Shown: piece by piece, positions 56,770-64,000 of the stretch
Position numbering within the stretch: the stretch's first letter is position 1
Layout of the letters: each line of letters begins with the position of its first letter
From: Piezodorus guildinii
Lineage: Eukaryota > Arthropoda > Insecta > Hemiptera > Pentatomidae
Direction of reading: 5' to 3'
Length of the DNA stretch: 64,000 bases
Assembly: GCA_023052935.1 (NCBI GenBank)
Contig: CM041292.1
Span: 106,881,906-106,945,905, forward strand
Program-made: the position numbers and the translations under genes
The notes under the pieces: generated by a model
The model's database searches: none
What the model was told of the DNA's origin: nothing
What the model saw: the letters and a program-made list of their open reading frames with translations, nothing else

Positions 56770-58075
56770 TGTATGGCTACTATTTAGAAAGTGTTAACTT
56801 CAATGAATTTAAAACTAGTTATATTTAAGGTGTATCAGCGTGAGTTACTAATGATATCTATTTTTACTTTCATGGTTTGGTTTTATGTGCACAACTTTGA
56901 ATATATAGTAAAATATATAAATGAACAATGTGCTGTCCCTATAACAAAAATAATATTATTTTTTCTAAAATATTTAGTACACACATAATAGGTACAGGTG
57001 AGAATCGAGGTGCTAAAAATCATCTTGAAATACAATATCACACAAAGGGAAGCCTTGATTTAACCTTTCAATGTATACTCCATTACTTACCAGTAATGCG
57101 GGTCTACTGGCACTACTGAGGTAGGGGCAAACTTCTTTATTAGAATAAAGTTTGTTGTAAGAAAAGAATTTGTTCATTAGAATTTATTATGGTGTTAGTA
57201 TGATGTAAACTGGCTATTCAGGTAATACTTGATATTTTTAAATTAAAAAAGAAAATATTATTTAAAACGGTTTCTGTCCTATTCATTTCTTGATTGCTTT
57301 CAATTTAACATGCTAATTTTATAACTGTTCACCCATTTTATAATTTTTTTTCTATTATCTACATAATGTCATTCAATAATCTTCTAGTTTCCACCTTAAT
57401 TTTATATTGTTTTACGTTCTGTAGCCCGGATGAGAATACCTGCGATTAAAACGTCAGTTCTTTGGAGTTAATCATAGTCGTTACTCGAATCATAGTTGAA
57501 AATATATTATTATTAAATAAATACAATATATATTGTATATATATATAGATAGATATTTTTTCCTTTTAGTGTTTTTAACTAAACAATGTTTCGATTATAC
57601 CATTTTATTTAATACTAAATTCAAAAGTCAGATTCCCTTAGACGTAACCATATTGTATCAGAAATAGAATTGTTTACTCTAAGAAGATCCATAAAAATAA
57701 TATTGACGGTTTTGGTAGATAAATTTAAGGGGATAGGGCTGGAGAACAGAGGAAAAGGAAAATCAGAGCAAATTGGGAGGTTATTCACGCTCGGCGGGAG
57801 ATTAGCAATGGCTGAGAGAAAAATGGAAAACAAACTGTCACTGAGAGGCAGCAACTACTCTCCTTCCCTTGTTAATTCGCCTTTATATCTTTTGACAAGC
57901 TAGCTTCAATCCTTATGTTTATCTTATAATATTTATAGCTGCATTCTTGTACTACAGAGAAAATAACATAAATACATAAAACATTTATGAAAATCTATTT
58001 TTTATTCTCTTTTCATCCATCTCTATTGGATACAAATATTACACAATATATACACATTTATGATTTGTTTTATTT
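56770..58075. other. presumed stomatin intron, no gene recognised
   Basis: AT-rich. The open stretches around 57620-57900 on both strands are mirror shadows of a slightly GC-richer patch and match nothing known. The 'acgtcagttctttggagtt' phrase at 57450 faintly resembles the foldback motif end. Confidence 0.35.
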
Positions 58076-58079
58076 TTCA

Positions 58080-58930
58080 TATTATTTTTTTATTTTTTCA
58101 TTTGCCTCTACCCTATAGGGTCATTGGTAAATGTGGCTTGCTAGATTTGGGTGTAATATTTAATTTCATTTAAATATTAGAGCTTAATACATTTTTTACT
58201 CTGTCTTCATCATCATTGTATACATCTTTTAGCGTTCCTGTCCATTTAATTTGTCCTCTTGTTGATTCGAATAGGGGACACTCTAATAATAGATGTTGGA
58301 ACGTTATTACAATATTCGCAGTGGGTGTATGTAGATATCTAAGGTAACTGTGGGTAAACTGGCAGTGTCCCATACGAAGCCGGCATAAAATAATTTCCTC
58401 TATTCTGGAAATTGCTCGTTGTCCATTTGTTGGTGTCTTTTTTTTCATCCAACAATTTAATATTGCTCTGTTCTTCACATTTTTCCCAGTTTTAGAAGAG
58501 ATTTTTACTCAATTGGCTGATCCAAACTTCTGCTGTGAGTTCTATTAGTACCGAGTTCTGTCGCCTCTGTGGCCAAGCTGCTTCTTCGTTGCCTGGAATA
58601 CCACAATGTGCTAGAACCCTGATAAAGACTACAATAATGCCTTTATTTTTCACTTCCCACTAGGCGTTCAATGTTTCCCTAATGATGGAATTAGTGGGCC
58701 ACCTATTTTCAAAGGGCTTCCAATAAACTCCTAGAGTTTGTTGCAATGATCCAGTTTTTTGTTCCTGATCCAGCAAGTCATTAGGACGGCTTTCCCTTCT
58801 TCACTGAGAACAGAACATTCTTCTAGTAAGCTAAAAAATGTCGTAATTTGTTTACCCCAATTATACTCCAGATGGAAGAAGTAATTTAACATCAAAAAGA
58901 AAAACATATGATGTAAACTTTTCATTAATT
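58080..58930 (-). pseudogene. RNase H-bearing LINE, 3' portion
   Basis: The minus strand from about 58740 reads FENRWPTNSIIRETLNAWWE-like, then VLAHCGIPGNEEAAWPQRRQ, an RNase H end ('H.GI.GNE.AD..AK'). After frame changes, AILNCWMKKKTPTNGQRAIS, EEIILCRLRMGHCQFTHSYL and ITFQHLLLECPLFESTRGQI follow, ending DVYNDDEDRVKNVL. The 'RLRMGHCQFTHSYL...HLLLECP.FE..R' tail is the standard end of RNase H-carrying Jockey/I-like ORF2 proteins. It differs from the family at 44805, so it is a separate lineage. Several stops and frame changes. Confidence 0.72.
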
Positions 58931-58934
58931 GGTC

Positions 58935-59945
58935 TAAGGCTTACGAGTAACTACAATATAAAAACGAAAATATATTAAAATTTAATTAAATACTTCATTA
59001 ATACTCTTTGATCATTAATGATAGATCTTTGTTTAAAAGCCTACAGGAATTTTTTTGGAACTACTGAGATTTTTTTTAAACCTTAATAATGACTTAGAAT
59101 ATCAAATAACATTTGAAAAATAAAACTTTTTTCCCCTTCGAATCTTATGTATCATTTTCTTTGACGATCCCATCTATCTCATGCAAATAATTAACATCAA
59201 ATTAATGATACTTTAATTCGTAAGTATATTACATAACATAGAATAAACATACAATTTACGGGTATTCAAGGTGGATCATCAGTGTTAAAAATCGATGAAT
59301 TATATTACTACGGTTGATCAAATGTCTTTTTTTCAGAATCAAACTGCATAAAACTGGTCTTAAATACATAATTACGGATAAAATTATACCTACACGGATG
59401 GTAGCACATCTCGACAGAGAATGAACTCTTCAGAAAACTATTTAGGGTAATTCAGATACTATGTCATATATCATATTTTAGTTAATCTGGTAAATCAGAT
59501 ATGTATCGATGATGAATGGGAAGCCTAGTGGCTAGCTAATCCAAAGCCTGATGGATAGGAACTGGCTCGATATCTATTTAGCTAAGCATTGAATTAATGC
59601 ATTTTTATAGGTGATTTATAATTAATTATTTTACTGCCAGAGCTCTTCAAACAATTAATATTCAAAAGTTTGCGAATATTGTAACAGGAATCTAGAATTA
59701 TTCGTGCTAGATTGATATTTAAGTATGTATTAATCCTAATTATTAAATCTGACAATGACAATGAAAAATATACTCAAAACAATAATTACACTAAAATTTT
59801 ATTTCTATTAACTTAGATGGCATTCATTGATCATCTAAGAGATCAGACGATTAAAAAAGGAAAACTTCGATTTAACTGTGCAAAGATTTTTTGATATGTT
59901 AACTTATAAAGAGAAGATTCCATACTATTTTGATGAAATTTTTTA
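58935..59945. other. AT-rich stretch without recognisable genes
   Basis: No coding or repeat signature supported. Confidence 0.4.
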
Positions 59946-59949
59946 AAAT

Positions 59950-60040
59950 TATAGTTGGAATAATTAGGAGTCAGTTTATGCTTGGACATGGCTCAGTAAT
60001 GCCCTGATGATGGTTCATAAGCTTGAGCCGAAACGTTGGC

Positions 60041-60079
<39 letters not shown>

Positions 60080-60186
60080 ACAATTCTTTATTGAACAATA
60101 TTACAATCTGTCCAATTTAGGACAGTTGGCAAAATTAAAAAAAAAAAAAATTTAAAAATGACTGACTCCTGATTATTCCAACTATA
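59950..60186. repeat. third foldback element with hammerhead-like motif
   Basis: Outer arms 59950-59975 and 60161-60186 are reverse complements at 25 of 26 positions. Between them lies CTGATGA (60004-60010), an extra T, stem GGTTCA/TGAGCC, then GAAAC (60030-60034) and GTTGGC. The element was later split by a small LINE insertion (60047-60124). Same design as 34630-34915, including GAAACGTTGGCAAA downstream of the stem. Confidence 0.8.
60047..60124 (-). mobile_element. 78-bp LINE 3'-end insertion with perfect target duplication
   Basis: A poly-A tail (T run 60047-60075 on +) followed on the + strand by 'agaaacaattctttattgaa', 'caatattacaatctgtcc' and 'aatttaggaca'. This matches the 3' end of the family B Jockey element at 28050-28107. 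GTTGGCAAAATT is present at 60035-60046 and again at 60125-60136. It is a severely 5'-truncated target-primed insertion. Confidence 0.92.
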
Positions 60187-60189
60187 ATA

Positions 60190-60716
60190 GTTTCTACAGT
60201 CGACTATACATAGTTTTAAAGGTAAAACTAGACACTAAATCATTCGACTATAAAATACTAAAAGCCAATGATCCCCAGGAGTCGGGTAAAAAAAAACAAA
60301 AAAAAAAAAAACGGAAATTTTGCCTGCGAGCAACACATCTTATTTAATATCTCTGGTTTTAGTCAAAATTTTAATTATTTATTTAAAATAATTAATATAC
60401 ATATAAATAATCCCATCAAAACAATTCTGTTGTGGTAGTCATAATAAGGTGTCGAAACAACAGGGTTTCTCACTCCTAAAAAGGAATCTTAATCCAAGCA
60501 CTGCAAGAAACCTAATTAAACGTTTGTTTTTTTGTTTTTTTTGTCGAGATTATTTATATTTTCAAGGTACTTGATATTTTTTGATAGGGTATAATGGCTT
60601 ATGTTTCATATTTATAATATTACGCTGTGAAACAGTAATTTTGGGACCAAACTTATTTTCCTACCTTAACAAGTATCAGAGATATTAAATAAAACGTTTT
60701 ATTCTAACTTTTTTTT
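60190..60716. other. AT-rich stretch without recognisable genes
   Basis: Long A and T runs (60289-60312, 60527-60542), otherwise nothing supported. Confidence 0.4.
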
Positions 60717-60717
60717 A

Positions 60718-61580
60718 CTTTCACTTACTATATACAGTACGTGGAAGTATTGCGATCGTGAAAATTTTCGGATTCCAGTTTTTAACGGAAATACACGTTT
60801 TAGGGTCCCCTGAGCCCAAATAACCAAGTCCCGCAAAAAGGTCTGTGTGTGGTAACTTCCGGGCGGAAACGGTAAGCCCTATGAAATTGAAATTTCATAT
60901 TTAAGACAACTATACGCCCGAGATGTGACAAAACTTTTTTCATCAAGATGAGCTTACCAGAAGAGGCACTTTATACTATGCATTTTACACCTTTTTTCGA
61001 TTTTATCAAAAACGGTTCGGACGATTTTAATTAAACTCGCTATATCGATGTAAAATTAAATGGGATTTAATATCATGTAGTTTTCATTCCGATTAAAATG
61101 GTCTGACAGGGCTTAAATGCCGATATTTTAAATTTTCTTCCTCTAAAGTACCTTTAATTTTGTAGATTCAATAATAATAACTAAATTATCTTTTTAACGC
61201 TGATGAAAAACAGGTAAATATATAAATTGAATAAATTCGATACCCAACTAAAGGAGAAAACAGAGAAAATATTTTTTTAATGCAATTTTTCGTTTTTGAA
61301 CATAAGAGCAGTAATATACATGTATGATATACCGTTGGAAAGCTATAGATTTTAGAAAAAATATCATCTCATACACAAGCTTTTAAAAGTTAATAGAGAG
61401 TGATGAAATGAACATAAAACTAACTGATTATTTTAGATAATAATATGATAGATTTTTTAATAAAACACATGTTTCTATATAAATTCAATTTGATTAATTC
61501 CTTAATAATTACACGTATTTTTATCTCTAACTGTATTTGAAAATTCTGTCATTGATTTTAAAAATGGAGGTAAGTGGAAG
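60718..61580 (+). repeat. dispersed non-coding repeat with short terminal inverted repeats (copy 2)
   Basis: Starts CTTTCACTTAC (60718-60728) and ends GTAAGTGGAAG (61570-61580), an 11-base terminal inverted repeat with one mismatch. The 5' half is much more GC-rich than its surroundings (GTCCCCTGAGCCCAAATAAC, CTTCCGGGCGGAAACGGTAA). The 3' half matches 11203-11710, and the 5' tip matches 42675-42740. No open frame spans it, so it is probably a non-autonomous DNA element. Similarity to 11.2 kb continues about 35 bases past the 3' inverted repeat (CCCGCACCAGATTT), so the true end may be further out. Confidence 0.6.
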
Positions 61581-61974
61581 TCGTGTGTTGCCCGCACCAG
61601 ATTTTTATGGTACTCCTGGGAAATCTTGAGCCCTGATATTTTGCATATTCGAATGGTTTAAGGTATAGTTTTACCTTTAAAAAAATCATCAAAATCTGAG
61701 CTACACATTTAGGATCATCTCCTAGTTAGTTATAATTATAACATCAACTTCATTGGAAAATAAAATATAAATATTTTCCTTTAATTTCATATAAACCATA
61801 AGTATGTATCAAGATGTGACCTAATACAATAAAGAAAAGTGGCACTTATCACCCAATGTATTATTTGAATATTTCAATCTTAAGACTCAATGTCACTCCC
61901 ATAGCAGTACATAACCAGCAGACAAAGATTTTATTTGTGTGTGTTGTCGATGTGAAATAAGCTTTAATCATTTA

Positions 61975-62930
61975 ATTTAAAAAAAAAATACAAATAACTT
62001 TTATTATGGTACATTTTATCCTCTAAAATAATTTACAATGGACACAATAAGTGCAGTTTATCTGGTTTCACTGAATACATGGTTAGCTAGCCCCCAAATG
62101 ATAATAAAATATATAGTATGGTAAATAAAATATACTATAAACACAGATGAAAACTTTGAATGAATTTTGTTTTGCATAATTCTATGATTGATTCAGAAGA
62201 GTTTGATTACATGTGTGCAGTAGATGATGTTTGAGGAAGTAGAAAAATAAATTATCTTGAAATGTAGTCAGGGATGATGCATTACTAAGAGATAAGGCCA
62301 TGGAGTTCCAAAGTATAATAGCACAAATGATAAAGGACTTTTCAATTGAAGTAGTTCTATTAGAGGGCATGTATAAATGGGTTGATCGAGATATTGTGTT
62401 TAGAATAGAAATGAAAAAAACGCAGAGAGTGAAGGTCGAGAAAAAATTATGTTTATTTGGCTCTTAGAAATTGGATTAAGAAGATACATATCTGAGAGAA
62501 ATGTATGATCGTCTGGGGAGGCCTTAAAAAAAATCTTTAAAATATGTTCATCAGTATTTTTAGCCTCATCTCGTTTTCTCCAGAAATACGCATATATAGT
62601 CAAATTGTGGGAGTGTGAGAGAATACAATAGAAGAAGGCAGGTACTTCTAGTAAAAGAGTCACGGAAACATTTAAGTTGTTTGCTTGTCTGTGTTATTAG
62701 CAAATGATTTAGTGATGGATTTCCTCATAATTTGGGAAATATGGTTATTTTATGTCAGGTTTTGGTCATAGAGAGCTCCTATGTTTTTTATGAAGTTTTG
62801 GAACTGGATAAAAGTTTTAATGATAAATAGTAATGAATTGAAAAGTAGAGAAAGGAGGGAAGGTCTCGATCCAAGGTAGTTGTTAGATTACACGCTGCTG
62901 TCAGACTAGTTTTTTACATTATAATGGTAA
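61975..62930 (-). pseudogene. second CR1/L2-group LINE fragment
   Basis: The minus strand near 62370-62182 reads MPSNRTTSIEKSFIICAIIL, then WNSMALSLSNASSLTTFQDN and LFFYFLKHHL. This corresponds position by position to 'MAPHRTAAFDRSFLIRSSFV-WNSIPSHIRHSDTLQTFKSRLFDHFL' (shown in two parts) in the copy at 32185-33490. Upstream, across frame changes, STCLLLLYSLTLPQFDYICV can be read, also usual for CR1-type ORF2. An A8 run lies at its 3' end (61980-61987). No RT catalytic motif remains. Confidence 0.7.
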
Positions 62931-62934
62931 TGGG

Positions 62935-64000
62935 AAGAAATAGGTTAATAAAAATAGAAAAATGAAAACTGGGTTAATTTTAAATACAAACATGTGCCAG
63001 TTTATTATGACTTTTCTTTTAAAAAGGTAAAATAAGTTTTTTCTTAATTTTATCATCTGATACTATATCCAAACATCTGTTTTATCAACTATTGAGAGCG
63101 AAATGGAATGGATAATTGTGTCTAGTAAAAGAGACGAGGGCGGATTCCTCTCACCTCCAATTACAAACAGTTGAGGTTTGCAGACTAGCCACCGCAAACG
63201 GAGTTATGTTCTACCCTATACTCTGCCTATTCCAATTCACTCAAACCGTCAGCCTATTCTAATCACTCAGAAGAGAAGGAATTATCATATCCGTTTGGCT
63301 TATTTAGAGTTGCTGAATTTTCTTGTGTTATTAGTAAATGATTTACTGATTGACTGTAATATATTCAGTAAAACATTGACGAACACCAATCGGGAAAAAT
63401 TTCTATTGAAAAAAAATTAATAGTAACTGGGATATGGAATGTGAAAGAGAAAAATATTGCTGACTGCCCTCTGAAAACTGTCTTCATTTCCAGGAAATCT
63501 GCATAATAAACTCAATGAAGCTAGCTGAACCCCATCCTCAAATAAACCAACACGCCTTATATTATCCTTGACAGTTCATCATAAAAAATATATTATTTAT
63601 ATGAGAGTATATATCTCTAAGAGAAAGTAGCTGATTGAAAGCAAATATTGGCCTGAAAATTGAATTAAAAATGCTATATACAATACTATTGAAACCTCCA
63701 AACTATCTCTTTCTTTTTCCATATCAGCCACTTGGGTTTCAACCGTTTGGTTTTTGTCTGAATCATTTTATTATATATATATACGTAGGTAATTCTTTTC
63801 TGTTGACAAACATTTTATTTTAAATTTATTATGATAGTTTCTTTATTTATTTTGTTCTATTGCATTTGAAACATTATTCTGTAATAATTGTTAATGTAAT
63901 ACTACTTTCATATGTAAATTAATATAATCATATTATCATTCATGTAGTATACCATTAAGGTATGGAACATGATGTTATAATAAACGGTCCTTATGTGGGG
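62935..64000. other. AT-rich stretch without recognisable genes
   Basis: No coding similarity. Open stretches at 63178-63420 and 63635-63823 look like chance frames: no domain and no codon-use signal. Confidence 0.4.

Noticed and set aside
57621..57903. Overlapping open frames on both strands (77 codons each)
   Set aside because: Neither has a recognisable domain or exon-like splice boundaries; both arise from a slightly GC-richer patch.
56773..64000. Search for the next stomatin exon (expected FF.LPCID and VDLRT-type residues)
   Set aside because: No segment with the right residues and splice sites was found by eye. It may lie beyond the window.
1..64000. CRISPR arrays, prokaryotic operons, tRNA or rRNA genes
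   Set aside because: No regularly spaced repeats with unique spacers, and tRNA-like sequence only as SINE heads; the window is eukaryotic.

Overview
This is a very AT-rich window from an animal nuclear genome, most likely an insect or another arthropod. No species can be named from it. The basis is the repeat content: Jockey-type, CR1/L2-like, RTE-like and RNase H-bearing LINEs, a Tc1-like DNA transposon and tRNA-derived SINEs. It also holds two short exons of a stomatin/MEC-2-type gene separated by a 10.4 kb intron. Compact genes, ribosome-binding sites and operons are absent.

Layout. 1-15.8 kb: AT-rich DNA with SINE pieces (about 395-570, 14640-14805) and heavily decayed LINE pieces on the + strand (5640-6020, 8400-9510, 9625-10150). 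15.8-20.9 kb: a pile-up of minus-strand LINE fragments, one carrying a SINE with a target-site duplication. 21-28 kb: AT-rich DNA, a SINE fragment and a perfect 98-bp-arm inverted repeat at 26247-26548. 28-45 kb: the densest LINE region, all but one element on the minus strand. It holds a nearly complete but frameshifted Jockey element (28050-31340), a CR1/L2-like 3' part (32185-33490), a second inverted-repeat element (34630-34915) and a nearly intact two-ORF Jockey element (35505-40045). Truncated LINEs follow up to 45.2 kb.

46.2-56.8 kb: the stomatin-family gene on the + strand. The exon at 46180-46289 encodes the N-terminal hydrophobic hairpin and the exon at 56694-56766 encodes the start of the SPFH/PHB domain. 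The intron between them appears to use a GC donor. It contains a Tc1-like transposon (47040-48634), a Jockey 3' fragment, a decayed RT fragment and several microsatellites. 57-64 kb: presumably further intron or flank, with more LINE 3' ends, a third foldback element that received a 78-bp LINE insertion with a 12-bp target-site duplication, and a long dispersed repeat shared with 11.2 kb.

The most unusual structure is a set of three foldback (inverted-repeat) elements at 26.2, 34.6 and 59.95 kb. Each carries the same compact motif, CTGAWGA, an extra T, a short GC-rich stem, then GAAAC. This resembles a hammerhead-ribozyme core of the kind described in Penelope-like retroelements. Other points of note are conserved LINE 3'-UTR hairpins, a hydrophobic C-terminal extension on a Jockey ORF1, and a single-base G-run frameshift in an otherwise well-preserved ORF2.
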